Part shown: piece by piece, positions 1 to 8,671 of the stretch | Position numbering within the stretch: the stretch's first letter is position 1 | Layout: each line of letters begins with the position of its first letter | Assembly: GCF_036347055.1 (NCBI RefSeq) | Contig: NZ_CP108882.1 | Coordinates: 2,989,001 to 3,053,000, forward strand | DNA length: 64,000 nucleotides | DNA from: Streptomyces sp. NBC_00820 | GTDB lineage: Bacteria; Actinomycetota; Actinomycetes; Streptomycetales; Streptomycetaceae | Direction of reading: 5' to 3' | Notes under the pieces: model-generated | What the model saw: only the letters and a program-made list of their open reading frames with translations | What the model was told of the DNA's origin: nothing | Databases searched by the model: none | Program-made: the position numbers and the translations under genes

Positions 1-1043
1 GGCCACCGGGCTGGCTGGAGGACCTCGGTCCCTGGATGCGCAACTCGGCGGCCACCGGCGCCGAATGGGACCAGGCCGACTTCTTCCCGAACCTCCTGCG
101 GGCCGACCAGTGGTCGCTGAAGGCCGGGGCTCCCCTCGGACAGGGCGGGCAGTACGCGCTGCCGTGGGGGTGGGAGACCAACGTGGTCGCCTACAACACC
201 GAGGTGTTCCGGAAGCTGGGACTCAAACCGGCCGACTCCTTCGACGAGTTGCGCGAGCTGGCGGGCGCGATCAAGAAGCGGGCGCCCGGGGCCGGCTATG
301 ACGGCATGTACGGGATCGCCGTACGGGGGTCGCGGAGCTGGGCCACCATCCACCCCGGGTTCATGACGATGTACGCCCGCAACGGGCTGCGCGACTTCAC
401 GGTCACGGACGGAAAGCTCACCCCCGCGATGAACACCCCGGAGGCCGTCGCCTTCACCGAGGACTGGGCCCAGATGGTGAAGCAGGGCGGGCCGCCGTCC
501 TGGACGTCGTACTCCTGGTACCAGTGCTCCAGCGATCTCGGCGCGAAGAAGGCCGGGATGCTCTTCGACGCGGACACGGCCGCCTACTTCCAGGCCGTGA
601 AGGGGGCGAGCCCGGCCTCCGGGAAGATCGCCTTCCATCCGGGGCCGAAGGGGCCGGACGGCTCGCTGGCCACCAACATGTGGATCTGGTCGCTCGGCAT
701 GAACGCCAGGAGCCGTCGCAAGAGCGCCAGTTGGCTGTTCCTGCAGTGGGCCACGGGCAAGGAGCACCTGCGCAGGGCCGCGCTGACCGGCGACCACATC
801 GACCCGGTGCGCAGGTCGATCAGCCAGGACGCGGCGTACAAGGACAAGATGGGGCACCTGCCGGGCTTCATCGAGACCTTCGAGACGGTCGTGGACCAGA
901 CGAAGATCCAGTTCACCCCGCAGGCCCAGTTCTTCGACGCCACCACCAGCTGGGCGGCCGCCCTCCAGGAGATCTACGGCGGCGCGGGCGCGCGGTCGGT
1001 GCTGGACAAGCTGGCGGACGGCCTGAAGTCCAGGGTGGGGTGA
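1..1043 (+). CDS. ABC transporter sugar/polyol substrate-binding protein (5' truncated)
   Basis: This is the C-terminal part of an extracellular solute-binding protein of the MalE-like family 1, which would deliver a sugar or polyol to the permeases encoded next. The reading frame is open from base 3 to the stop, so the true start and the signal peptide lie outside the window; the ATG at 36 is an internal Met. Recognisable family features are the motif LPWGWETNVVAYNTEVFRKLG, centred near base 200, and the aromatic-rich C-terminal half (WASYSW-like cluster near 500, FTPQAQFFDATTSW near 915). It is followed after 6 bp by the first permease gene. The substrate cannot be read from the sequence; a polyol is suggested only by the FGGY kinase and DeoR regulator downstream. 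Confidence 0.88.
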   Translation, partial: PPGWLEDLGPWMRNSAATGAEWDQADFFPNLLRADQWSLKAGAPLGQGGQYALPWGWETNVVAYNTEVFRKLGLKPADSFDELRELAGAIKKRAPGAGYDGMYGIAVRGSRSWATIHPGFMTMYARNGLRDFTVTDGKLTPAMNTPEAVAFTEDWAQMVKQGGPPSWTSYSWYQCSSDLGAKKAGMLFDADTAAYFQAVKGASPASGKIAFHPGPKGPDGSLATNMWIWSLGMNARSRRKSASWLFLQWATGKEHLRRAALTGDHIDPVRRSISQDAAYKDKMGHLPGFIETFETVVDQTKIQFTPQAQFFDATTSWAAALQEIYGGAGARSVLDKLADGLKSRVG

Positions 1044-1049
1044 GGGGCG

Positions 1050-1931
1050 ATGAGCCGGCGGACCGCCCTGCGGCCGTACCTCCTCGTCGTCCCGGCGCTG
1101 CTGCTGACCTGCGGGATCCTCTACCCGTTCGGACTCGGCCTGTACTACACGCTGTTCGACTTCTCGGCGAGCAAGCCGCGGCCGGACATGGTCGGCCTGC
1201 ACAACTACGCGACCGTGTTCACCGAGGACGCGTTCTGGAACTCGGCCTGGGTGACGGTGCTGTACGCCGTCGGCGCGGCCGGCGTCGAGACCGTGCTCGG
1301 CGTGTCGGTCGCCCTGCTGCTGCACCGTTCCTCGCTGCTGGGGCGGGTGCTGGAGAAGATCCTGATCCTGCCGCTGATGATCGCGCCGGTGATCGCCGCG
1401 ATCATGTGGAAGCTGATGCTCCAGCCGTCGGTCGGGGTGGTGAACCACCTGCTGAAGCCCTTCGGGCTCGGCGGGGTGCAGTGGACGGACACCCCGACGG
1501 GTGCCCTGTTGTCGTCGATCGCCGTGGACGTCTGGGTCTACACCCCGTTCGTGGCGATTCTGGCGCTGGCCGGTCTGCGGTCGCTGCCCGCCTCCCCGTT
1601 CGAGGCGGCGGCCGTGGACGGCGCCGGCCGCTGGTACACCTTCCGGCGGCTGACCCTGCCGATGCTGTGGCCGTACGTGCTGGTCGCGGTGATCTTCCGG
1701 TTCATGGACTCGCTGAAGGTGTTCGACATCATCTACGCCCTGACCGAGGGCGGTCCCGGCGACTCGACGGTGGTGCTGCAGATCCGCGCCTACCTGGAGG
1801 CGATCCGCTTCCAGCGGTACTCCTTCGGGATCAGCTACACGATCGTGCTGTGGGCCGTGGTGTACCTGGCGGCGATGGTCCTCGTCCGGTATCTGGGGCG
1901 GATCCAGCGGAAGGCGGCCGAGGCCAGGTGA
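1050..1931 (+). CDS. ABC transporter permease, MalF-like (first subunit)
   Basis: This 293-residue inner-membrane protein forms one half of the channel of a carbohydrate importer. It has an N-terminal hydrophobic segment (YLLVVPALLLTCGILYPFG) and about six membrane helices. The conserved cytoplasmic EAA loop is visible near residues 188-205 (FEAAAVDGAGRWYTFRRLTL), which docks on the ATPase. The start at ATG 1050 is supported by GAGGGG at 1042-1047, a ribosome site that overlaps the stop of the binding-protein gene. The gene ends in a GTGA overlap with the second permease, so the two are translationally coupled. Confidence 0.93.
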   Translation: MSRRTALRPYLLVVPALLLTCGILYPFGLGLYYTLFDFSASKPRPDMVGLHNYATVFTEDAFWNSAWVTVLYAVGAAGVETVLGVSVALLLHRSSLLGRVLEKILILPLMIAPVIAAIMWKLMLQPSVGVVNHLLKPFGLGGVQWTDTPTGALLSSIAVDVWVYTPFVAILALAGLRSLPASPFEAAAVDGAGRWYTFRRLTLPMLWPYVLVAVIFRFMDSLKVFDIIYALTEGGPGDSTVVLQIRAYLEAIRFQRYSFGISYTIVLWAVVYLAAMVLVRYLGRIQRKAAEAR

Positions 1932-2782
1932 CCCGTCGTGAGCGCCGCCGGGCGGCGTACCGGACACGGCTGCCGGGGTGGCTGGCCGACGCCGCACTGC
2001 TGCTCTACTTCGTCTTCGCGCTGTTCCCGGTCGCCTGGATGGTGATCCTCTCCCTGAAACCCGCCGACCAGCTCTTCAGCACCTACTTCTCCTTCACCCC
2101 GACCCTGGACGGCTACCGGACCGTGCTGGGCGGCGACGAGGGCATCCCGTTCACGCGGTTCTTCGTCAACAGCCTGGTGGTGTCGGTCGGCGCGGTCGCG
2201 CTGTCGCTGGTGGTCGGGCTGCCGGCGGCGTACGCCTCGGCGCGCTGGCGGTTCCGGGGCTCGGAGAACCTGATGTTCACGCTGCTGTCGTTCCGGTTCG
2301 CGCCCGAACTCACCGTGATCATCCCGCTGTTCGTGCTCTACCAGAAGCTCGGCCTGTTCGACACCTACGTCGGCATGGTGTGGGTGCTGCAACTGGTCAC
2401 GCTGCCGCTGGTGGTGTGGATCATGCGGTCGTACTTCGCCGATCTCACCCCGGAGCTGGAGCAGGCGGCCCTGCTGGACGGCTACTCCCGCAAGCAGGCC
2501 TTCTTCAAGGTGGCGCTGCCGCTGGTGCGGCCCGGCATCGCGGCCGTGTCGCTGCTGGCATTCATCTTCGCCTGGAACAACTTCGTCTTCCCGCTCATCC
2601 TCACCTCCAGTTCCGCGCAGACGGTGACCGTCGGCGCGCTGTCCTTCCTCGGCGGCGACCGGCCCAAGTACAACCTCACGGCCGCGGCCGCGCTCGTCTC
2701 CGTCGTACCGCCGCTGCTGCTCGCACTGACCATCCAGCGGTATCTGGTGCGGGGACTGTCCTTCGGGGCGGTGAAGTCATGA
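1928..2782 (+). CDS. ABC transporter permease, MalG-like (second subunit)
   Basis: This 284-residue permease is the partner channel subunit of the preceding gene. The start is placed at GTG 1928, which overlaps the upstream stop as GTGA. An in-frame extension upstream exists but only reads through the neighbouring genes in another frame. Hydrophobic helices begin at about residue 20 (LADAALLLYFVFALFPVAW). The EAA loop lies near residue 180 (EQAALLDGYSRKQAFFKVAL), with the typical GIAAVSLLAFIFAWNNFVFP segment following it. The 3' end overlaps the ATPase gene by ATGA. Together with the neighbours this is a complete importer of the CUT1 class. Confidence 0.93.
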   Translation: MTRRERRRAAYRTRLPGWLADAALLLYFVFALFPVAWMVILSLKPADQLFSTYFSFTPTLDGYRTVLGGDEGIPFTRFFVNSLVVSVGAVALSLVVGLPAAYASARWRFRGSENLMFTLLSFRFAPELTVIIPLFVLYQKLGLFDTYVGMVWVLQLVTLPLVVWIMRSYFADLTPELEQAALLDGYSRKQAFFKVALPLVRPGIAAVSLLAFIFAWNNFVFPLILTSSSAQTVTVGALSFLGGDRPKYNLTAAAALVSVVPPLLLALTIQRYLVRGLSFGAVKS

Positions 2783-3963
2783 GCATCGCGCTGCGGGACG
2801 TGACCAAGGCGTTCGGCCGGACCACCGCCCTCGACGGGCTCGGACTCCAGGTGGCGGAGGGCGAGTTCTTCTGTCTGCTCGGGCCGTCCGGCGCGGGCAA
2901 GACGACCACGCTGAAGACGGTCGCCGGTCTGGTGCGGCCCGACTCCGGCAGCGTCGAGATCGACGGCCGGGACATGCGGGACGTGGAGCCGTACGACCGC
3001 GGTGTCGCCATGTGCTTCGAGAGCTACGCTCTCTATCCGCACCGCTCGGTGTACGACAACCTGGTCTCGCCGCTGCGCTCCCCGCGCCACCGGCTGCCCG
3101 CCGCCGAGGCCCGGGAGCGGGTGGGGACCATCGCCGAGCTGCTCGGCATCGGCGCGCTCCTTGACCGGTCCGTGGGCCAGTTGTCCAACGGGCAGCGGCA
3201 GCGGGTCGCGCTCGGCCGGGTGCTGGTCCGGCCTGCCCGTGCCTTCCTGCTCGACGAGCCCCTCTCCCACCTCGACGCCAAGCTGCGTCAGCAGATGCGG
3301 GCCGAGCTGAAGGCGATCGGGGCGGTGCGGCGGACCACCACGCTGTACGTCACCCACGACGCGGTGGAGGCGCTGGCCCTCGGGGACCGGATCGGGGTGA
3401 TCCGGGACGGGCGGATCGTGCAGACCGGCACCCGGGAGGACATCTGGTACCGGCCCCACGACACCGAGGTCGCGCGTGCCTTCGGGCGGCCCCGGATCAA
3501 TCTGCTGCCGGGGACGGTGGTGGACGCGGACGCGTCCCGGCCGGGATCACGGCAGGGCTCACGGCCGGACTCACGGCAGGGCTTCCCGTCGGCCTTCCCG
3601 TCGGTCTTCCGCACGGCGGACGGCGCCGTCGAGCTGCCGCTGCCGGTGCGGGTGCCGGTCGGTACCGAGGTCCTGATCGGCGTACGCCCCCGGGACGTCT
3701 CGCTGACCGGCGACGGGTACCGGCTCGCGGGGACCGTCTACGTCACCGAGGTGCTCGGCCGCTCCGTCGAGGTGACCGTGCGCGTCGGCGGCCATCACCT
3801 GTCGCTCGTCGCGTCCCGGAGCGAGGCGGCCGGGCTGCGTCCCGACGACCCGGTCAGCCCGGCCGTACGGCCGGAGAACCTGCTGGTGTTCGAGGCGGAC
3901 CGGCCGGGCCGCCCGGGCCTGCGGACGGGGACGGGGACGGGGACGGGGACGGGGAAACCATGA
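2779..3963 (+). CDS. ABC transporter ATP-binding protein 1 (UgpC/MsmK-like, altered Q-loop)
   Basis: This 394-residue ATPase should power the importer. Walker A is at residues 35-43 (GPSGAGKTT), Walker B near 156-161 (FLLDEP) and the switch His in LYVTHD near 193. A C-terminal OB-fold/TOBE regulatory region follows from about 240. Two signature positions are unusual. The Q-loop reads CFESYALYP, with Glu81 in place of Gln. The ABC signature reads LSNGQ (135-139) instead of LSGGQ. A Ser/Gly/Gln-rich patch (SRQGSRPDSRQG, near 255-266) interrupts the regulatory domain, and the C-terminus is a (TG)n tail encoded by a hexanucleotide repeat. The gene overlaps the regulator gene by ATGA. It probably works as a heterodimer with the second ATPase at 4772-5845. 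Confidence 0.9.
   Translation: MSIALRDVTKAFGRTTALDGLGLQVAEGEFFCLLGPSGAGKTTTLKTVAGLVRPDSGSVEIDGRDMRDVEPYDRGVAMCFESYALYPHRSVYDNLVSPLRSPRHRLPAAEARERVGTIAELLGIGALLDRSVGQLSNGQRQRVALGRVLVRPARAFLLDEPLSHLDAKLRQQMRAELKAIGAVRRTTTLYVTHDAVEALALGDRIGVIRDGRIVQTGTREDIWYRPHDTEVARAFGRPRINLLPGTVVDADASRPGSRQGSRPDSRQGFPSAFPSVFRTADGAVELPLPVRVPVGTEVLIGVRPRDVSLTGDGYRLAGTVYVTEVLGRSVEVTVRVGGHHLSLVASRSEAAGLRPDDPVSPAVRPENLLVFEADRPGRPGLRTGTGTGTGTGKP
3925..3954 (+). repeat. ACGGGG hexanucleotide tandem repeat, five copies
   Basis: Five perfect ACGGGG units end the ATPase gene and encode its Thr-Gly tail. The last GGGG lies five bases before the ATG of the DeoR-type regulator at 3960, so the repeat also supplies that gene's ribosome site. 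Confidence 0.85.
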
Positions 3964-4775
3964 CCGGTGGCGGCGCGCACGTGCAGCAGGGGCCCGCGGC
4001 CCGGCAGGCCGCCCTGGCCGAACGGGTCCTCGCCGAGGGCTCGGCCACCGCGGCCGACCTGGCCGAGCGGTTCGGGGTGAGCCTGATGACGATCCACCGT
4101 GACCTGGACGAGCTCGAACGGCAGGGCGTCGTGAGGAAGTTCCGGGGCGGGGTGACGGCGCAGCCGTCCGGGGTGTTCGAGTCGAACGTGCAGTACCGGC
4201 TGAAGAGCATGCTCCCGCAGAAGGCCGCGCTCGCCGAGCGGGCGCTGAAGTCCGTCGAGCCCGGTATGGCGATCCTCCTCGACGACTCCACCACCGCCCT
4301 GGAGATAGCCCGCCGGCTCCGCCTCGGCGCGATCACTCCGCTCACGGTGGTCACCAACTTCCTGGAGGCGGTCAACCTCCTCGCCGGCCGGCGCGGCATC
4401 CGGCTGATGGCGCTCGGCGGCGACTACGATCCGCTGCACTCCTCCTTCCTCGGGGTGTCGTGCGTGGAGGCGGTACAGCGGCTGCGGGTGGACGTGTGCT
4501 TCACGTCGACGTCGGCCGTGCGCGGCGGCTACGCCTACCACCAGGAGCAGCACATCGTCTCCGTGAAGCGGGCGATGCTCGACTCCGCGGAGCGCAACGT
4601 GCTGCTGGTGGACCACACCAAGCTGAGCCGGTCCGCCCTGCACCAAGTGGCCCCGCTCTCGCGCTTCGACCTGCTGCTGGTGGACGACGGGGCGTCCCCC
4701 GGGGAACTGCGCGGCCTGGAGGAGCACAAGGCGTGCTACGAGGTGTGCGCCACGGAGCCGGGGGGAGGGCGATGA
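3960..4775 (+). CDS. DeoR-family transcriptional regulator
   Basis: This 271-residue protein has the DeoR/GlpR architecture. An N-terminal winged helix-turn-helix (about residues 15-60) includes the family hallmark LAERFGVSLMTIHRDLDELE. A C-terminal DeoRC sugar-phosphate-sensing domain follows (about 80-250) with ILLDDSTTALEIARRL, LMALGGDY and LLVDHTKLSRSAL. It is expected to repress this operon and to respond to a phosphorylated intermediate, plausibly the product of the FGGY kinase at 7184-8671. Its position between two ATPase genes, overlapping both by ATGA, implies equal expression with the transporter. The inducer is not known. Confidence 0.92.
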   Translation: MTGGGAHVQQGPAARQAALAERVLAEGSATAADLAERFGVSLMTIHRDLDELERQGVVRKFRGGVTAQPSGVFESNVQYRLKSMLPQKAALAERALKSVEPGMAILLDDSTTALEIARRLRLGAITPLTVVTNFLEAVNLLAGRRGIRLMALGGDYDPLHSSFLGVSCVEAVQRLRVDVCFTSTSAVRGGYAYHQEQHIVSVKRAMLDSAERNVLLVDHTKLSRSALHQVAPLSRFDLLLVDDGASPGELRGLEEHKACYEVCATEPGGGR

Positions 4776-5845
4776 CCGCGCTGGAACTGCGTGAGCTGCG
4801 CAAGACCTACCGTTCGCGGGGCCGTCCGGCGGTGGAGGCGGTCCGGGGTCTGGACCTGAGCCTGGAGCCGGGCGAACTCCTCGGGCTGCTGGGGCCGTCC
4901 GGCTGCGGGAAGTCCACCACGCTGCGGATGATCGCGGGCCTGGAGACGGTGACCGGCGGGGACATCCTGGTCGGCGGTGCCTCGGTGGTGGGGCAGCCCG
5001 CGCGGCGGCGGAACATGGGGGTCGCCTTCGAGAACTACGCGCTGTACCCGCCGCTGACGGTCGCGGAGAACCTGGCCTTCGGGCTGAGGGCGCGGCGCGC
5101 GAGCGCCCGGGGCGACGTGCGCCGCAAGGTCGCCGGCATCGCCGAGCGGGTCGGCCTCACCGACGTCCTCGACGCCCGCCCGGCCGGACTGTCCAGCGGG
5201 CAGAAGCAGCGGGTGTCCCTGGCCCGCGCGCTGATCCGCGAGCCGGACGTCCTCCTCCTGGACGAGCCGCTGTCCCATCTGGACGCCGCCCAGCGCGACA
5301 CCACGCGGCGCGAACTCAAGCGCATCCAGCGCGACCTGGGCCACACCACGATCCTGGTCACCCACGACCAGGAGGAGGCCCTCTCCCTCGCCGACCGGAT
5401 CGCCGTCATGCGCGACGGTGTGATCGAGCAGCTCGGCACTCCCTACGAGATCTACGACAGCCCGGCCACCGCCTTCGTGGCGGACTTCGTCGGGGAGCCC
5501 GCGATCAACCTGCTGCCCGGCACCGCCACCGCCGACGGCCACGCCCGCCTCTCCGCCGGGGTGCGGATCGCGCTGCCGGTTCCGGTGGCCGAGGGACGCC
5601 CGGTGCTGGTCGGCATCCGTCCCGAGGACCTGGCCCTCGCCGGGGCCGACGGCATCCCGGCCCGGGTGGTGGCCCACGAGCCCCTGCTGGAGTGGGGCAT
5701 CGCCACGCTGGCCCTCGACGGGGTCGAAGGGCCGCTGGTGGCCCTCACCGGGCCCGAGGTCCGCCTCGCGCACGACGAGCACGTCCGGGTGGCGGCCGGA
5801 CTCACCCATGTCTTCGACGCCGAGACGGGAGCCTCCCTGCGATGA
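4772..5845 (+). CDS. ABC transporter ATP-binding protein 2 (UgpC/MalK-like, altered Q-loop)
   Basis: This 357-residue protein is a second, distinct ATPase in the same operon. Walker A starts at residue 41 (GPSGCGKSTTLR), Walker B is VLLLDEPLSHLD, the switch His is in ILVTHDQEEAL, and the TOBE-type domain occupies roughly 240-357. As in ATPase 1, the Q-loop Gln is replaced by Glu (AFENYALYP, Glu87), and the signature is LSSGQ (140-144) instead of LSGGQ. The start at ATG 4772 overlaps the DeoR stop, preceded by GGGGGAGGG. Importers with one binding protein, two permeases and two ATPases are known, for example the GlpST glycerol/polyol systems. That supports a heterodimer, though its formation here is inference. 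Confidence 0.9.
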   Translation: MTALELRELRKTYRSRGRPAVEAVRGLDLSLEPGELLGLLGPSGCGKSTTLRMIAGLETVTGGDILVGGASVVGQPARRRNMGVAFENYALYPPLTVAENLAFGLRARRASARGDVRRKVAGIAERVGLTDVLDARPAGLSSGQKQRVSLARALIREPDVLLLDEPLSHLDAAQRDTTRRELKRIQRDLGHTTILVTHDQEEALSLADRIAVMRDGVIEQLGTPYEIYDSPATAFVADFVGEPAINLLPGTATADGHARLSAGVRIALPVPVAEGRPVLVGIRPEDLALAGADGIPARVVAHEPLLEWGIATLALDGVEGPLVALTGPEVRLAHDEHVRVAAGLTHVFDAETGASLR

Positions 5846-6975
5846 CCCCGACCCCGATCAACCCGATGAACTCCACGGACCCGGACTCCACGGACCCGGA
5901 CTCCGCGCAGTCGACGAACCCCACGCATTCGGCGACCCCGTCGGCCTCCGGGGACCGCGTACGAGTCGTGGCCGCCGGCGACCACTTCGTGCTGCCCTCC
6001 CTGATCGGGGAGGCGGTGGAGCACGAGGTGCCGGGCGCCTGCGCGGTGGACGAGCTGACGCTCGGCTGGCCCCTCGAACCCTTCGGCACGGTCGGCGAGG
6101 TGAGCGAGGCGAGCGACGCCGAGGAGGAGCTGATCGAGGCCCTGGCCGGGGCCCGGGTGCTGGTCACGCAGATGGGCCCGGTCACCGAACGCGTCCTCGC
6201 CGCGTGCCCGGAGCTGCGGCTGGTCGTGGTCTGCCGGGGCGGCCCGGTCAACGTCAACCTGGAGGCGGCCGAGCGGCACGGCGTCCGCGTGTGCTTCGCG
6301 CCCGGCCGCAACGCCACCGCCACCGCCGAGTTCACCGTCGGCCTACTGCTGGCCGCCCTGCGCCGCATCCCGCAGGCGCACGAACTCCTGGTCCGCCAGG
6401 GCAGTTGGGCCGGTTCGGCCTACTACACCTACGACCGCGCCGGCCTCGAACTGGAGGACCTGCCCATCGGCCTGATCGGGTACGGGGCGGTCGGCAGCCG
6501 GGTGGCGCGGGTGCTGTGCGCCTTCGGGGCGCGGGTGATGGTGTACGACCCCTACGCGCGCGGGGAGGTGCACGGGCTGCGGGTGTCCTCGCTGGACGAA
6601 CTCCTCGGCCGTTCCCGGGTGGTCACGCTGCACGCCCGGCTGACCGCCGAGACGCGCGGCCTGATCGGCAAGCGTGAACTGGCGCTGCTGCCGCCCGGCG
6701 CGGTGGTGGTCAACGCGGCCCGGGGCCCGCTGCTGGACGAGGCCGCGCTGTGCGACGCGCTGGAGAACGGGCACCTGTCGGCGGCGGCCCTGGACACCTA
6801 CGCGGACGAACCGCTCCCGGCGGACTCCCGGCTGCGCGCGCTGGCCGACCGGGTCGTCCTCACCCCGCATCTGGGCGGGGCCAGCCGTGAGGTGGCGCGG
6901 AAGGCCGCGCGGATCGCGGCCGCCGAGGTGGGGCGCTGGGTGCGCGGAGAGCCGCTCGCGCACTGTCTGACGTGA
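5842..6975 (+). CDS. D-isomer-specific 2-hydroxyacid dehydrogenase
   Basis: This 377-residue NAD(P)-dependent dehydrogenase is of the SerA/PdxB type. It should oxidise a D-2-hydroxyacid, or reduce the 2-keto form, in the pathway fed by the importer. The nucleotide-binding fold shows GLIGYGAVGSRVARVL with the acidic residue in MVYDPY. The catalytic Arg is in VNAARGPLLDEAAL, the Glu in TYADEPLP and the His in LTPHLGGAS. The first 35 residues are a Thr/Pro/Asp-rich tail outside the fold, with a duplicated 15-bp unit (STDPD twice). The start ATG 5842 overlaps the previous stop. The stop codon falls inside the first unit of the tandem array at 6972. The substrate is unknown. Confidence 0.85.
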   Translation: MTPTPINPMNSTDPDSTDPDSAQSTNPTHSATPSASGDRVRVVAAGDHFVLPSLIGEAVEHEVPGACAVDELTLGWPLEPFGTVGEVSEASDAEEELIEALAGARVLVTQMGPVTERVLAACPELRLVVVCRGGPVNVNLEAAERHGVRVCFAPGRNATATAEFTVGLLLAALRRIPQAHELLVRQGSWAGSAYYTYDRAGLELEDLPIGLIGYGAVGSRVARVLCAFGARVMVYDPYARGEVHGLRVSSLDELLGRSRVVTLHARLTAETRGLIGKRELALLPPGAVVVNAARGPLLDEAALCDALENGHLSAAALDTYADEPLPADSRLRALADRVVLTPHLGGASREVARKAARIAAAEVGRWVRGEPLAHCLT

Positions 6976-7179
6976 GCTGTCGGCGTGAGCTGTCTGACGT
7001 GAACTGTCCGGCGTGAGCTGGGACGCATGAGCTGGGCGGCGTGAGCTGGGCGGCACGGAGCCGGGCCGCGTGAGCTGTCCGGCACGGAGCTGGGACGCGT
7101 GAGCTGGGACGCATGAGCTGGGACGCATGAGCTGGGACGCATGAGCTGTCCGGCATGGAGCCGGGCATGAACTGGGGGG
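6972..7179 (+). repeat. Imperfect 14-bp tandem array (consensus RTGAGCTGKSMCGC, about 15 units)
   Basis: The gap between the dehydrogenase stop and the kinase start is almost wholly built of 14-bp units (13-15 bp with variants) such as ATGAGCTGGGACGC, GTGAGCTGTCCGGC and ACGGAGCTGGGACGC. At least three consecutive near-identical copies lie around 7099-7140. The unit length is not a multiple of three. The first unit contains the TGA of the upstream gene, and the array stops at the GGGGGG ribosome site of the kinase. The units are contiguous without spacers, so this is not a CRISPR array. Confidence 0.88.
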
Positions 7180-7183
7180 TGTG

Positions 7184-8671
7184 ATGTTCGTCGGGATCGA
7201 TGTCGGCACGTCCACGGTGAAGGCGGCCGCCTTCGACGCCACCGGGCGCGAACTCGCCGTGGAGGCGCGGCCGGTGGGCCTCGACCTGCGCGACGGGGTC
7301 GTGGAGCAGGACATGGAGGAGGTGTACGCGGCCGTCCTCGCCGTGCTGGGGGCGCTGACCGCGCGGGTGTCCGAGCCGGTGGAGCTGGCCGGGCTGACCG
7401 GGCAGGGCGACGGGGTGTGGCTGGTGGACGCGGCGGGGCGCCCGGTACGGCCGGCGGCCTCCTGGATGGACGGCCGGGCCCATGACCTGGTGGACGGGTG
7501 GCTGGCGGACGGCACGTTCGAGACCGTCTTCCGGCGCACCGGCGGCGCGATGTTCCCGGGCTCTCCCGGCCCGCTGCTGGCCTGGCTGGACCGGCACGAG
7601 CCGAAGTCCCTTGACGCGGCGGCCGCGGCGGTCTACTGCAAGGACATGGTCTTCCAGCGGCTGACCGGCGGGGAGAGGGCGGTGACGGACGTGTCGGACG
7701 CCTCGATGCCGTTCCTGGACCCGCGCACTCGGACGTACGACAACGGGGTCGTGGAGCTCCTCGGCCTGACCCGCCGCCGGGGCCTGCTCGCCCCGGTCAG
7801 CGACCCGGTGGCGACGGGCGAAGTGGCCGGTGGCACTGCCGGCGGGGCCGCCGCCGCGGGGCCGGCCCCGGGTCCGGAGCCGGAGTCGGAGTCGGGGCTG
7901 CCGCCCGGGACCCGGCTGGCGAACGGCCCGTACGACCTGCCCGCCTGCGCGCTCGGCGCGGGGGTCACCGAGCCCGGCGACGGCCTGCTGATCGTCGGGA
8001 CCTGTCTGGCGAGTCTGGTCGCCACCACCGAGCTGGACCTCGGCGGCGAACCGGCGGGGCTGTTCATCTCCACCGACCGGCCGGGCCACTGGCTGCGCGC
8101 GATGCCCGCGATGGTCGGCACGGCGGCCCTGGACTGGGTGCTGGGGACCACCGGTGTCCGGCACCAGGAGGTCGACGGCCTGCTGGCCGCGACACCGCCC
8201 GGCGCCCACGGGGTGCGGGTGCTGCCGTACTTCGCGCCCTCGGGCGAGCGGGCCCCGTTCGTGGAGCCCCGGCTGCGGGCCGAACTGACCGGGGTGTCCC
8301 TGGAGTCGACGCCGGCCGACCTGATCCGCGCCACCTGCGAGGGCATCGGCTACGCGGCCCGGCACTGCCTGGCGGCGGCGGGCCTGACCGGGACGCTCGC
8401 GGTGTGCGGCGGCGGCACCCGCAGCCCCGCCTGGATGCGGCTGCTGGCCGACGTGCTGGGCCGCCCGCTGCGGGTGGTCGAGGGCGAGGTCGGCGCCCGG
8501 GGCGCGGTGCTCGCGGCGGCCGAGCGGTACGGCGTCGCGCTGGACACGGCGGCCTGGACCGAGCCGACGCTGGTCGTGGAGCCGGACGCGGAACGGGCGG
8601 CGTACTACGCGAAGGGGTACGAGGAGCACCTGCGACGGCTGGCCGAGGCACGGGACCGGGCCCGGCGCTGA
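7184..8671 (+). CDS. FGGY-family carbohydrate kinase (xylulose/erythritol kinase-like)
   Basis: This 495-residue kinase should phosphorylate the imported sugar or polyol. The N-terminal ATPase motif FVGIDVGTSTVKAAAFD, the substrate-loop segment LAGLTGQGDGVWLVD followed by ASWMDGRAHDL, and the C-terminal CGGGTRSPAWMRLLADVLG adenosine motif are intact. The GQGDG segment resembles erythritol and L-xylulose kinase subgroups more than glycerol kinase, but this is a recollection of family patterns. A Gly/Ala/Pro/Glu-rich insert (near residues 205-240) lies between the two domains. Either GTG 7181 or ATG 7184 could start it; ATG is preferred because it lies four bases after the GGGGGG run. A terminator hairpin overlaps the stop codon, so this is the last gene of the operon. 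Confidence 0.87.
   Translation: MFVGIDVGTSTVKAAAFDATGRELAVEARPVGLDLRDGVVEQDMEEVYAAVLAVLGALTARVSEPVELAGLTGQGDGVWLVDAAGRPVRPAASWMDGRAHDLVDGWLADGTFETVFRRTGGAMFPGSPGPLLAWLDRHEPKSLDAAAAAVYCKDMVFQRLTGGERAVTDVSDASMPFLDPRTRTYDNGVVELLGLTRRRGLLAPVSDPVATGEVAGGTAGGAAAAGPAPGPEPESESGLPPGTRLANGPYDLPACALGAGVTEPGDGLLIVGTCLASLVATTELDLGGEPAGLFISTDRPGHWLRAMPAMVGTAALDWVLGTTGVRHQEVDGLLAATPPGAHGVRVLPYFAPSGERAPFVEPRLRAELTGVSLESTPADLIRATCEGIGYAARHCLAAAGLTGTLAVCGGGTRSPAWMRLLADVLGRPLRVVEGEVGARGAVLAAAERYGVALDTAAWTEPTLVVEPDAERAAYYAKGYEEHLRRLAEARDRARR

Noticed and set aside
524..1927. Long plus-strand frame running into the second permease
   Set aside because: The part before GTG 1928 is a shadow of the binding protein and first permease in another frame; it has no family similarity.
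6972..7179. Tandem array as a CRISPR
   Set aside because: The units are 14 bp and contiguous without spacers, and no cas genes are near.
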